DNA from: Gibbula magus
Taxonomy: Eukaryota; Mollusca; Gastropoda; Trochida; Trochidae
Direction of reading: 5' to 3'
Assembly (NCBI GenBank): GCA_936450465.1
Contig: OW388298.1
Span: 7,052,035 to 7,116,034, forward strand
Length of the DNA: 64,000 nt
Numbering within the stretch: the stretch's first letter is position 1; the number at the start of each line of letters is the position of its first letter. The notes under the pieces were generated by a model. It had not been told where the DNA came from. It did no database searches and saw only the letters and a program-made list of their open reading frames with translations. Below, piece by piece: positions 45,624 to 56,969 of this stretch. The position numbers and the translations under genes are program-made.

Positions 45624-45999
45624 TAATGCTAAGAGAGATTCTAAAATACAGGCCCAGCACTAGATCTGTGTCTTTGTCAGATTTTGTACTAAATGAACTA
45701 CGTCATCAGTATGTTAAATTGTGACATTCAATTCATGAGATGAAAACCAAACAAAATTTTCTTCCTTTCCATACTGCTGGTTATCCACATGTAAATTAGA
45801 TTTGGAGTAAATTAATGCTAAGAGAGCTTCTTAAGTACAGGCCCAGCATTAGATTTGTGTCTTTATTGTTAAGCTGATTTTGTACTAAATGAACTACGTC
45901 ATCATGTTTAATTGTGACATTCAGTTCATGAGATGAAAACCAAACCAAATGATCTTTCAGTACTGCTGGTTATCAACATGTAAATTAGATTTGGAGTCA
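45624..45999. repeat. Direct tandem duplication, two copies of about 189 bp
   Basis: Both copies start TAATGCTAAGAGAG and share CAGGCCCAGCA, TTTTGTACTAAATGAACTAC, TGAGATGAAAACCAAAC and ACATGTAAATTAGATTTGGA. A few indels separate them. Confidence 0.9.
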
Positions 46000-46070
46000 A
46001 TTTTGTCAATACAGTCAGACCCATTTATCGGCTCGATTTTCCGCTACAGCTACAAAAGCAGTTTGTGTGG

Positions 46071-46307
46071 TTAAAGGGACATCGCGTCGAGAATAAAAAT
46101 CAGATCATGTGTATCTATCTACCTATGCTGATAAACATGTCTGTTAACAAGTCACAGACACCGAATTTCAGACAATTGACGTAATTGATGATACAAACTA
46201 CTGCATGTAGATAGTGAAGTGAAGCGTAACTCGTTAGCAGACACTATAATGAGCTTAGTGAGATAAAGATGAGACTCATTTTTATCCTCGACGCAGTGTC
46301 CCTTTAA
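46071..46307. mobile_element. TTAA-flanked MITE, family A, copy 2
   Basis: TTAAAGGGACATCGCGTCGA at the left, TCGACGCAGTGTCCCTTTAA at the right; the interior matches the copy at 498-729 (CTACCTATGCTGAT, CAGACAATTGA, GTGAAGCGTAACTC). 237 bp with both TTAA. Confidence 0.85.
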
Positions 46308-47394
46308 GCCGCTTGTATGTATTGACCGTATTTATCCGCTCGATTTTCCGCAGTTTGTGTGGTTAAGCTAATGCTCGTTTGTCTATAAATGCATAGAGAT
46401 GGTTTGAAATCCTTTCATGTGGATGGAAAGGTTTTTGAATATATACGTGGTTGGAGTTAACGAGGTCTCACTGTATTGTTTTTGTATTGTTTTCTTTGGC
46501 TTGTAAAGGCAGTAGATTTACTGGATAAAACAAAGATTTTTATGTTGCAAATTTAATCCTAAAATATCCCTGTTACACTTGTAGATATTGAAATGTGATG
46601 ATGTTATGCTTGCACGTTCATACCATATTTAAAAAGCAATAATTGTTTTTGGACAAAGATGTTGGAATGAATCTGTGAATTTCTGTGATTGAAATTTCAT
46701 ATTTTAGGGTCAAGCTCTCCTAGTCTGTTAATAGCTTACAATAAATAGCCTTAAACGAAAGTTTTAATGAAAAAGACTCTCTAGAAATGGTTGTGAAGTT
46801 TAGTAGCAAAATGTTTATCAGTGTATATGATACTTCTAAAAATCAAAAGTTTGTGTTAAGTCAAAGTATGAAATTTTTAAATAATTAATTAATTGTAAAT
46901 ACAGTTCGAAGCAAAAAGTCTTTTTTGACATTGTTAATATTTCGCCTATAATATTGTTGAGTCTGTTTCAATACATTTGGATTAAAGTTTCTTTAAATTC
47001 TTGCTTTTTTTGTATAATAGTTTATAAAATATATTTAAAATTTTAGTTCATTTTTCACAATATTTTCATTTCTATCATATGAATATCTGTTAATCTGATA
47101 ATGTTAGTTGATTTTATGTAATTACTATGTATTATCATTTCAATCCATTTGAAATTAAATTCTGAATCAAGAGTTAATGTAATATCTTTAGTGCATTTTC
47201 AGTTTAACCCCCTGTCTGCCAACCATACCTTGTCAGTCCTTTGCATTTGTTTTCAGGGGGGAAAGATTAACCAATCAAAACGGCCAACCAAGGCATGGGG
47301 AAAGCCAAAATATGATTAAAATGTTTAATTTCTTCACTAACAAGTAATTAATGTATCAACAAGAATTTTTGTTAAAATATATGTGTAATTAATG

Positions 47395-47470
47395 TGGGTA
47401 ATTGATGTGGGTAATTAATAAGGGTAATTAATGTGGGTAATTGATGTGGGTTATTAATATGGGTAATTCT
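47395..47470. repeat. 12-bp repeat (GTGGGTAATTAA)
   Basis: Six to seven units of GTGGGTAATTAAT / GTGGGTAATTGAT. Confidence 0.85.
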
Positions 47471-47741
47471 GTCCTTCTGCTTCTCAGGGGAATTCTCTAA
47501 CCTGTGAGATCTCAACTGTACACATGCATTTAATGTTAACAATATTAGAAACACAATATCATACTGTAACACTATGTATGTATATAATATGAATAATGAA
47601 AACCAATAACTTTATGATGTATTAATTAACCCACCATCTGTGGCAGTAGGCTCATGATAACTCAAGGGCAGTATTTCTTGAGTTTAATGTATCTGTGTAG
47701 CTATTTTGATTAAGAGATAGATGCCTTGTGATAGGTTCTGT

Positions 47742-47775
47742 AATAAAACAGAAATAAAAGCTATATTTTAGTAAA
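47742..47775 (+). terminator. Candidate POU2F poly(A) signal
   Basis: Two AATAAA hexamers (47742-47747 and 47753-47758) are followed by GTTGTCTCTGTCC, a GT-rich downstream element. This is the best 3' end for the POU2F transcript before the repeat-rich region begins. Confidence 0.5.
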
Positions 47776-47796
47776 AGTTGTCTCTGTCCTTATTAG

Positions 47797-48140
47797 CTCA
47801 TCTGGTCTAAATGACCTGATGGGCTTATGGCTGAAATATTGTAGGAAGGTACCTTGCTCCTAGGGAGTCAAAGTTGTTCAATTGGTCCTCAACTTCCCTC
47901 AAATATGGGTGTGGCAGGCATTTTACAGACAACGTATAAACAAATTCTCGAAAGAAACCATTTGACATAGGAAGCTTAAAGTTTCAGAATAACATCTCAG
48001 TTACATGGAGACTAAATTTTGTTCATTTGGTCTTGATCCCCCTCAAATATAGTCATGGCAGGGTATCCAAACTCAAACTTTCTTTCGACTTCTTCCCAAC
48101 AACATTGTTGGATGGAGACTAAAATTTGAAACTTTGATCA
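47797..48140. repeat. Dispersed repeat with GACCTGATGGGCTTATGGC end
   Basis: GCTCATCTGGTCTAAATGACC then two diverged units containing TTCAATTGGTCCTCAACTTCC or TTCATTTGGTCTTGATCCCC and CCTCAAATATG. Related text is at 23835-23905 (TTTGGACCTGATCCCCACTC). Confidence 0.55.
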
Positions 48141-48181
48141 GTCTACGAACCTTACAATACCATAATCCCGAACCATAGTTG

Positions 48182-48412
48182 CCAGACCCTAAATATAGAT
48201 ATGAATATACCTACCTATCTATATACCATATAAAGAAGGTATGACATGGTGGATTCTGGGAAACTTGGATCAGTCTACAAACCTTACAAGGGCATCTTGG
48301 AGCCAGAAAACCAATTTAAACATTTCCTGTTCTTTGCCAGGATCTACCTGTCCTACCTTCTTTATATGGTATATAGAAGGTATTCTTACATACCATATAT
48401 TTAGGGTCTGGC
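48182..48412. mobile_element. TIR element, CCAGACCCTAAATATA ends
   Basis: Inverted ends CCAGACCCTAAATATA extended by TATACCATATAAAGAAGGTA, about 60 bp with gaps. The centre of about 100 bp is unique. No target duplication visible. Confidence 0.65.
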
Positions 48413-48568
48413 GCCTGTGTCCCACACATAAGAGCGTAACAGGGGTTGCAAAATAAAGTGGTTAAGTGCTGTAAGGGTTATGATGTTGAAGGTAATCCTA
48501 AAGCTGATGTTGTGGCTTTTCAAATGCACCCAATTTTATTACCGTAACATCAGAAGTAAGCAAAATGT

Positions 48569-48754
48569 AGTCTCCATTACTGGCTGATTAAGGCCTTGCA
48601 GTATTTCCTTAAGAAATCTGTGTTTAGAAATCCAGGCCCGCTATGCATATCTAGTGCAGCGATTCACTATATTGACACAACAAAGCGAGGGAAATACCGC
48701 AAGGGATAAATCAGCCAGTACTGGAGAGTGGCAAGAGTTATGCCTTGCGTTTGG
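48569..48754. mobile_element. MITE, 5'-truncated copy of the 41.96-kb element
   Basis: From GTCTCCATTACTGGCTGATT to GGCAAGAGTTATGCCTTGCG it matches the nested element at 41955-42179 (GTGTTTAGAAATCCAGGCCC, GCGAGGGAAATACCGCAAGG). The outer 20 bases of the left arm are missing. Confidence 0.85.
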
Positions 48755-49086
48755 AAGTTGACCCTACTGTGACCTTGTGCCCTTTTGGTATTGCATAATG
48801 GAGATCAGGGGGTGGCCTAGTTGTAGGGGGTCCTTCCATGGTGATAGGAGAGGGAGAGAAGGGAAAGGTCATACCTTAAAAATCCCTTTGATCAATGTAG
48901 ATTATGATTTGTAAATTTACTGACTTTCGAAACATACTAAAAACCACAATGAGATAATGAAGATTTCAATACACGATGAACTACAGAGCCAATGGCTCTA
49001 AAAATCACAAATAAACTGTCGTCAAACAATAAAAAAAATAAATGGGATTGGGATGAAACTGTTTCCATTGACATTTCCCTTTATAT

Positions 49087-49375
49087 GCGTTCGGCTTCGG
49101 ATCAAGAGGTCTGGGCTTAGAATCCCGCCAGGGGCACGGCAACTTTGTCTGCAGTAGAGAACTGTTCTACACACAGTAAGGTTGGGGTGCAATGATACAC
49201 CGAATTTCAGAGTAGTACCACCCATGGTTCGCTAGTTCCAGCCGTTGCTCGCAGGTTTCACCGCAATGCATATAGCCACATTGCGTTGCGGGCTTTCTCC
49301 CTGCCATAATACTAGTAACCGCGATATAAGTGAAATACTCTTGAAAGCGGCGTTAAGCCCCAACTCACCTCACCT
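49087..49375 (+). mobile_element. SINE family S, copy 4 (5' truncated)
   Basis: It starts within the tRNA-like head (GCGTTCGGCTTCGGATCAAG) and keeps the full body (CAACTTTGTCTGCAGTAG, CCACCCATGGTTCGCTAGTT) and the tail GAAAGCGGCGTTAAGCCCC with AACTCACCTCACC. Confidence 0.85.
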
Positions 49376-49608
49376 TTTATTAATAATTATTCAGTTCTTA
49401 ATCCATGGTCATGACGTCACTCTATTGTATTATCAGTTGATTATTATTTAGGAATCTACTGGTCATTGACTGTCCCAGTCAGGAGGGGTGTTAGGTTTAG
49501 ACATTTTCAGTAATGGTACATTTTTCGAGACTGATGTATTTTGTCTTGACGTATAGGATAGGATCTCAAAATATCTAGACAACTATAGACAAATTAATTT
49601 GTGTAATG

Positions 49609-49677
49609 CATGAACCTGGAATCGAACATGCAACCCTTCGCTTGGTATCAGCGCTTCTAACCACTAGGCCACAAGAC
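49609..49677 (-). repeat. tRNA-like sequence (pseudo-tRNA or SINE head)
   Basis: The minus strand reads GTCTTGTGGCCTAGTGGTTA (A box) and GCATGTTCGATTCCAGG (B box), with a CGCT/AGCG anticodon-like stem over a seven-base loop GATACCA. The 3' acceptor strand does not pair with GTCTTGT, so it is not a working tRNA. Confidence 0.6.
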
Positions 49678-49972
49678 GCTGTTAGAAACCTTGGGATTGT
49701 TTGTCAGTAAGAATCCCGCGGTCTATTCAATGCACGGAAGGCATGCAAAGGCAAATTTTTAGCTGTCAATCACATCGCTTCGCGTGGAAGTTTTGCGCTG
49801 CACGTGCGTGGAAGAATCCATTTCATGAGGATCGCAGCTATGTGTACCATATCCGATGAATGAGCACCGAAATTTGCAAAATAATTGATTTTTGTGTCCC
49901 ATAATTGAAATTTATTGTTTCAAATGTAAAATGATCACATATGCATGTTTCGTGACGTCATACATGGATTAA

Positions 49973-50081
49973 GATGGAGAATGCATTCGGAGCAGTGGAT
50001 TCGTTAAAAATAATCAACTCGCCCCTTCGGGGCTCGTTGATTATTTTTAACGAATCCACAGCTCCTCATGCATTCTCCATT
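49973..50081. repeat. Near-perfect palindrome (foldback), copy F5
   Basis: Arms of about 45 bp (GATGGAGAATGCAT, GTGGATTCGTTAAAAATAAT) close on the apex AACTCGCCCCTTCGGGGCTC. It ends CATTCTCCATT, close to the ATTCTCTAT ends of the other palindromes. Confidence 0.85.
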
Positions 50082-50366
50082 ACATAGTGGATCATTCTCA
50101 TTTCGAAGCGCTGTATTCAAATATATGGGCGCCAAGTTTTCTGTTGTAACACACAAATCTGGTTATTTATGAGATCCTTTTTTTAAACATCTCAGCTGAA
50201 AGTCAAGATGTATACGGTCCTGTGATGTGCCAACAATTAACATGTTTATATATAGAGAGATTTTATTCAGCATTGAAGGCCACATTGCCCAGAGTACAAA
50301 TACAAAAATAATGTACATTTAAACAATTGTTGCTATACGTGTACATTTCGGTGTGCGAGCTTAATT

Positions 50367-50870
50367 TCATACATACAAATTTCTTTTCAAATAGATAGCT
50401 AAACCTGTAAGTATGTTTACATTTTTACTTGACAAAAGTTCCACAAACTTTTGCTGGATTTTTGGAAAATTACAAAATCGATTTGATTTTCTAAAGAAAG
50501 GACAAACAAGAACAAAATCAAATTCATCTTCAATAGTTCTCAAGTTACAACGGTCGAATAATAATTCAGAATAAGTAGTGTATTTGTTCAAACGCATTTT
50601 CTGAATTTCTGTGACGGGCATCTAAACTTTACAAGTACATTTTTCAAATCCTTATCAATGTCAAAACTTATATTATATATACTTTTCTTGTCCAAATATA
50701 GTTTTAAAGGATGAATATAACTTGAGAAATGTTGATGATTCTATTTGCCCATACCAAGATTGGATGTCTAAATCTATGCAAGTTTGTTTGAACAAAGTCA
50801 TGAATTGGGATACATTTCCACATTCCTGAAACATCCAGGCATATGAATAACCAGTCTGAAATAGTAGCAA
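50367..50870 (-). pseudogene. Non-LTR retrotransposon fragment, RT C-terminal region
   Basis: Two minus-strand open stretches in order: 50870-50673 ends LYSSFKTIFGQEKYI, and 50621-50367 contains CNLRTIEDEFDFVLVCPFFR and then NFPKIQQKFVELLSSKNVNI. The C..x..IEDEFxFxxxCPxxxxxR motif is the usual ending of the reverse-transcriptase ORF in CR1/L2/Jockey-type elements. The reading frame is broken between the stretches and the rest of the ORF is absent. Confidence 0.7.
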
Positions 50871-51984
50871 TCTAACAAATTAACATATACAAAATGAAGA
50901 AGTGTAACTGTGAACCCCTGATGAAGGAAGAAGGAAAGTAAATTTATGAATATATCATTTCAACCTTATAAAAATCATACTGAGATTGTGAACATGTATC
51001 AGGGAAGATACAAATATGCAAATTCTTTTTTTACGACATCATGTTAAAAATAGTTAATTTCTTTTAAAAGGAGTTTTTATTGGACATTGCTTTTTCTGAT
51101 GTAAAATAGAAAGCAATATTTGAAAGGTAAAGTCCAATTAGTTGATTATAATATATTTTAAAAACTTAAATTGCGCTAAAACTATTGTCAGTGATTTAAA
51201 ATAATATGCGTTCCTTGAACAATCATGAATGAGCAACAATAATCTTATTTAGACCAAATTCTATTATCGATTTGAACTGCCAATGCAGGGGGAACCCCAT
51301 TTTTCATCAAGGTCAGGTAACTCCAAACATACACCTTCTAAATTAAAGGTTTCATTATTCATAACATATAAGGCATAACAGTTATGTAAAGTCCACATTT
51401 CTTTACTGATTATGTTTAAACTTGAAGCATTTATCGACTGTAAGAGATAAGAGTCTACAGAAATCTAATGGTGAGCTGAATCTTTGATCGTCACGTGTGA
51501 CTATCTTAAGATATAAACTTTTACAGGTATCACATATCAATCTAAATGAAAGGCATACTTATTTCCATAATATACATAACCAGTGCGTAACAATCATCTT
51601 ATTTTGATCAAATATCGCGTTCATTCATTTTATATTTTCAAACATTTACCGTAACACGTTTCAAATGTTCGAGGATTTACCTTACTCCTAATTACTAATA
51701 ACAACAACAGATAAATCGACCTTACTTATTCCTATGTATATATTCCTATGTATAACGTTCCATCCCTTACAGAGGTGTAATACCGTAAAATATTGAATTT
51801 CAAATTAGGTATCACCTATTAAACGTGAAAGGCGGAGCCGCGGTATCAAACAAATATTGACTTAGGCTAAATTTGATCAGTGTGGCTAGGATGACGAATC
51901 AATCAGCAGGTGTGGTACGTGTCTGTACTTGTTTCAAGGAAAATAATATAATTTTAAAAAGTAGCTGATTATTTCATGTACGGG

Positions 51985-52070
51985 AAAATATGACATGCGC
52001 ATCACAAAACCTGATATATGTTATCGAATGCAGTGAATGTGGCGAGGATTACATTGGACAAACGGGTGAG
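51985..52070 (+). pseudogene. Penelope-like element fragment, GIY-YIG endonuclease start
   Basis: From 51990 the frame reads NLIYVIECSECGEDYIGQTG after a few residues. The IYxIxCxxCxxxYIGQTG pattern is the start of the GIY-YIG nuclease domain of Penelope-like retroelements. The frame soon becomes unrelated and stops at 52148. Confidence 0.7.
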
Positions 52071-52149
52071 GGTCCACAAGCGCTATGTCTACAAGCAGCC
52101 AATAGGGGGACCCCTCCTATAGCTTTTTTCATGCTAATTTCCGTTTAAA

Positions 52150-52558
52150 ATTAAAGCAAAGGTTTTATAATTTAAAGACAGAATTTGATCTTAATACAAT
52201 CCTGTATGGAAATCCAAATCTTCCAAAAACAGATAATGAAAACATATTTCACCATGTTCATAAATTCATTTGGAAAGAGTCAACGCTTCAATTAAAAGAT
52301 ACATACTAATGTATGTATTTACCATATTCAAAGTGCATTTGGTCATAGGAATAATATGTCTAATTGCTTAACAATGTATATTACATGTTTACCCACTTCG
52401 TCACTTGTAGATTTCTTATTCTCTTCTGCATACATTGTGTTTTGTATTTCAGCCTTGTCAAATAGTTGCCGATTACGTGGAGAGGGCTTCTATAAGTTTC
52501 ATAACTTGTGCCCAATCCATTTCTTAAATGAATAAAATATGTTTTCAATCAATCAATC
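52150..52558 (+). pseudogene. Non-LTR retrotransposon 3' end
   Basis: The frame from about 52172 reads NLKTEFDLNTILYGNPNLPK and then IFHHVHKFIW, stopping at about 52310. The LxxxLxGNxxL...IFxxVHKFI pattern is the last segment of several non-LTR ORF2 proteins. A 3' UTR and a tail of ATCA repeats (52545-52558) follow. Confidence 0.65.
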
Positions 52559-52559
52559 C

Positions 52560-54030
52560 TACCGCTAAACACCACTTCATGGGCGTATAGAGAGAAGAGA
52601 ATAAAATTCCAATTTCAGAGAATATTTCCATTACAAAGTAGTAATACATATATACGGTTGAAGAAAATATCACGTGAAGTATACAGACAATAACACTTCA
52701 GACGACAAAGTAGATACCATTTTATTATTTTAATAATTAATACTTGCATTTGGTTTAAACGTATTTTATTTCATAAACATGAAAATAGGATTGACGAACA
52801 ATGCAAGCCAAAAGGGTTAGGGTTGCATTTTTACATTCTTCATTATATTTGTTACTATACTTGACTATACTATTACTATGATGTTTTATTACACTCTCGT
52901 TGAAGATACTACTGTTGTGAAACATCGAAATGTTATTCAACACTGTTGTGAAACATTGCACGTGAAAGCGATCGCAGTCGGAACTACTTTCCAGTCGTCA
53001 CATGGCCTTGGGGTTCGCACTGGATTTCTTGTAATATTCTTTAATATTGTACGGACGCTTCTATCACAATTTACCGTCAACCAGTATCACTTGGTTGATT
53101 CAGAGTTAGTTCCCTTGTATCTCGTTAGCGTTCTCGCGATTTGACCGCCATTTGCATGGCTTTGTCATGCAACTTGACGTAGTCTGCATTCTATTTTCAT
53201 AAGGAATAAACTTCATGTTCAACCCCAAAATAATGTGACAATCGTCAGTTGAGTATTAATGCGACTACATTGTAATCATATAAGGTACGTTTTGATATTT
53301 TCTTCTCCTTTTTTTGCGGAATGGGTTTGATTGTTTAGAATGTAAACAACTACTGTAACTTCGTGTCGACAGGTTGTGGAGGCATTGTTCATGTCTGTTG
53401 TTACAGAGGATACCATACCAAGATATATGAATTAAAAATGCTTCAAGGTAACTGTCAATGTTTATATAACCTAGGCCTAACATTTTAACGTTCACTAAAA
53501 TGTCGGAACTCCATTTTCAGGCCTTCTGTTAGCAATTTGTGCCGTCAATGTTAACTTCATCGGCAACAAGGACACTGATCCCCACAATTTCGCTAGATAA
53601 AACTACCAGCAGAACTGTAACTTTACTCCCCAGTATCATTGTCATCTTGGTGTTACAGAGCCTATTTTGGCAAAGCAACCGCAGCTACGTACAGCTATAA
53701 CTAGCCTAACTGAATCGAAAACAGTCGCATTCCGATGACGTCACACTCACCTGACATCATTCATAAGATCTAGCGAGATTAATACGATGTTTTTGTTTAC
53801 TCGCCAATTTGCGCTTCTTATAGTTCAACATAAAGACAATGTATAATGAGTGTTTTGAAATTGTATTGTTCAAAATTGAAACTGTTATTAACGGATATTT
53901 GCTTGGTCTATTTTTGGTGTTTAGTGAGATGGCGTTATGCGTCCATGGTAAGAGATGTATCCCTACGCACATCTACATGAATGAATAGTAAACTTTAATT
54001 ACATATTTCATAAATTTAGAGCGTGTAATA
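52560..54030. other. No gene seen
   Basis: AT-rich, unique-looking sequence. Open frames at 52878-53144 (plus) and 53757-53972 (minus) show no recognisable domain. Confidence 0.35.
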
Positions 54031-54035
54031 AATAA

Positions 54036-54178
54036 AATACTAAACGACGTCCCGTTTAATAACATATTTATGAAACTCATGGATGGTATTGGTATCTAAC
54101 TCGCTTTCGCTCGTTAGATATCAAAACCATCCACTCGTTTCATAAATATGTTATTAAACGGGACGTCGTTTAGTATTC
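54036..54178. repeat. Near-perfect palindrome (foldback), copy F4
   Basis: Arms of about 65 bp (AATACTAAACGACGTCCCGT, TTAATAACATATTTATGAAA) close on the apex ACTCGCTTTCGCTCGTT. The right end continues ATTCTCTATATA. Confidence 0.9.
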
Positions 54179-54208
54179 TCTATATATATAATAAGTGGTA
54201 TGAGCACC

Positions 54209-54623
54209 CAGTCTGATTAAAATCGACCTTGTTCCGAGGAATAAAATTTGCAAAATAACATATCTACCGGGATACGAACAGGGCCGTGTTCAAGATAGGT
54301 TTCAAAGTAATCGCTCAATTAGCGATTACTTTTAAACCTCTCTTGAACGCGATTGCTCAATGTAGCGCTACGTAGCAAGGCGAGCAAACTTCGAGGAATT
54401 TCCACTGTGTCGTTCAAGAGAGAAGAAGCGCTCATTGAGCGCTACATTGAGCGATCAATGAGCGCTACGAAGCGCTTCATTTTGTTGAACCGCCGACTTG
54501 TTCTGTAGATTCCTCGCCACAAGGTTTGGCGTGGAAACCTCCGAACGATATGAGTTCGTATCCTGGTAGATGCACTATTTTGCACATTTCCCCCGCGGAA
54601 TACCGTCGGTTTTAATCAGACTG
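54209..54623. mobile_element. Mutator-like MITE with 10-bp target duplication
   Basis: It has TIRs of about 70 bp starting CAGTCTGATTAAAA and ending with GGATACGAAC, about 80 percent alike. It is flanked by TATGAGCACC on both sides (54199-54208, 54624-54633). A 9-11-bp duplication with long TIRs is typical of Mutator-like elements. The interior has nested GAGCGCTAC/GTAGCGCTC words. Non-coding. It abuts palindrome F4. Confidence 0.82.
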
Positions 54624-55370
54624 TATGAGCACCACAGAAAGCAATAATTTTTAAAAATGTATTTCCATTTTTCGGTACATTTCCATTCACTTATAACAGC
54701 ATAACACTACATGCGCATATAGATACACATACATGTGTCATTTAGATGTCACATTTAAGTTTATTATTATTTATTATAAGAAATTATACAAGATTGTTTT
54801 AAAGCATACGGAGAGATGACCAGAAAATGTGAAAGCTTGCATATTTACAGTTGGAGAATGCAATGAATTTGGTTGTTTGATACAATCTGAATATTTCATG
54901 TTGTATAGGTTTGAAATTTGGTTTCATTTACCGCATCTATAAAGCAATAATGCTCTCAAGTCGACTGCAGCTATGTTATAGTTATACATTCAAAGAATTA
55001 TGTTTCTCTGTAAATGTGACGTGAAGGTTGATGGTTGAAGTAGCCCACTCAACTCGAATTCCATTTACTTACTTATTATATATACATACATCATCAACCA
55101 ACGTTAAAAATATTGCTCGTTAGCTGAATAAGCATCGTCCAAGATTTTGTTCATGGAGTTGGTATATACACCAGAACACAACAACAAGCAACGTGAATCT
55201 TCCAGAACGCACTGTCCAGGCTGCAGACAGTCAATACAATTTAGGGGGTACTGATACAGGGGACGGGGGGACAGTCTACTGATCCCCCAAGCTGCACCAT
55301 TGTTCTCTTGATTGGCGGAGCTCGCTGGACGTTGGAAGGAGAAATTTGAATCATTCACGACTGGGCCAGC

Positions 55371-56935
55371 ATGCAGGTATGTTTATGTCTTCATTGGAAC
55401 CAACGGGTTGTTACTTTTAGTTGAACCTTAATGAAAATACATGTAGATTTACTTCTTTTTACATAATGATTAAGTGTACCTTCAATCTTTCTTCTTCGTG
55501 TATACTTAGTTCAAACTTAAAAGAGTTGTTTTCGATATCACATAATTTACTCGCAATTTTCAAATCGTTTATAAACCATTGAAACAATACATTATGAACT
55601 CTATTTATTTGGAAAACATGAATAAGTAAAACATATATTCCCAGAAAGTAGGAACTCGACTCAGTTTGAGCAAGTTCATGGACCAGTCACATTAATCTGC
55701 AAACATTCAGACCAACGAACGTAGAAACGTTGTATTTGAAAACTTAGTATTAACGAATGAAATGAGAGCAGTTTAGAATTTTGTTTTGAAAATCTGTTTA
55801 TCCATTAGCGTTTAAACATTTGCTTCAGAAGAATTTAAGTAATTTATTTAAAGCTACAATGAAATAGCAATACCAAATTCTTCTTGAACAGGCAAGATAT
55901 GTTAAAGGTTTTCAACGTTTACCCGTCTTCATGTATATTCACAATATGCTTCCTTCTGATTGGCTATCGCCGCTAATGGCTGCAATACTGCCGAAGCGGC
56001 GTTAAACAATAACTCACTCACTCACTCTGATTGGCTTAAAGAAGGTCACATGACATTTTCATGAACACGAAACTGACTGTCTTCTAGGAATGAAACAAAA
56101 TGGGTTTTTTTTCTGTAACACATATGTACAGGTACACCCGTCCATTTTTACATGCATACATATATTTTTGGAACGACAATTGAACTTTGATATTTTTTCA
56201 GAAATATTTTTCAGTTGTGACCGTTTTGGAATTTGAAATTTGATTTAGTTCTTAATACTGTTTCGTTGTCATATTTGAAATATAAGCCTTCATTAAATGC
56301 TTTAGGCCTTTTTCTGTAAAATCCGTTTTGCCTATGTCACATCAGTGATGAGCGCTATTGTGGGCGGAGCTAATGGCCTGTTAAAATAAGAACTTTTAAG
56401 CTAGTCTTTTACCTGTCTTTAGTTCACAGAAAGATTTGAACAGTTGTCGGAACACTGTAATAGTTTGCATCTATTCATATGTTCAACGTAGATATATTTG
56501 AAATTGATTGGAGCTGTAATTGATTACTATGAGGAAAGCTGATTATGTCATTTTTTCTTTCAGAATGCCATCCTGCTCTGCCGTCCAAGGGTTGCTGTTG
56601 TGAAGGGACGCGGCCCTGGGTGTTGGAGATGTCTGTTTGAGGTGTCCGATCCTTGGTAGCTTTCCCCACCATTAGTTTAGGGGTGAATAGCTACAGGCTT
56701 TGCCGGGATTGGTATAACAAGGTTGCATATCCTTGTTTAGAGTTAGGGACCGTGTTTATCATGGTGGATAGGGACCACACAGTTCCCCGTGTGGATGCAC
56801 CAGTTTAGAATGTAGGATACACCTCACGGTTAGGTTTAGTTAAGGGATAGGTCCCCCTCCCCGCAGACATTTCCCCACCTTCTGGCTGCCAACTTCACAA
56901 CACGCACCTGGACAAGCTGGCCACAGAGGACAATG
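55371..56935 (+). other. Possible spliced transcript, unrecognised
   Basis: Exon-like pieces are ATGCAG|GTATGT at 55371-55376, TTTTTTCTTTCAG then an open stretch from 56564 (joined reading frame MQNAILLCRPRVAVV..., stop after 33 codons), and CCCCCTCCCCGCAG then 56867-56935 then GTGAGT. The splice signals are good but the encoded text matches nothing I know, and the exon joins are unproven. It could be a long non-coding RNA or chance. Confidence 0.25.
55966..56025 (+). mobile_element. SINE 3' tail fragment
   Basis: GCCGCTAATGGCTGCAATAC, GCGGCGTTAAACAATAACTC and a CTCAC run, matching 24466-24534. Confidence 0.65.
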
Positions 56936-56969
56936 GTGAGTACTTCACGTGTATTCAGTAGTTGATATC

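Larger units (their letters stand above)
43216..47780 (+). other. Probable POU2F 3' UTR and downstream sequence
   Basis: No other coding region follows the stop codon up to a strong poly(A) signal. AATAAA-type signals occur at about 43591, 45198 and 47742-47758; the last is followed by a GT-rich stretch. The region contains the 189-bp duplication (45624-45999) and the TTAA MITE (46071-46307). The open frame at 43776-44117 (minus) has no recognisable domain. Confidence 0.5.

Noticed and set aside
49609..49677. A tRNA gene.
   Set aside because: A and B boxes are present but the acceptor stem does not pair; pseudo-tRNA or SINE head.
55104..55358. 84-codon minus-strand open frame with several Cys.
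   Set aside because: No recognisable domain and no splice or start context; the opposite strand has better exon-like signals.
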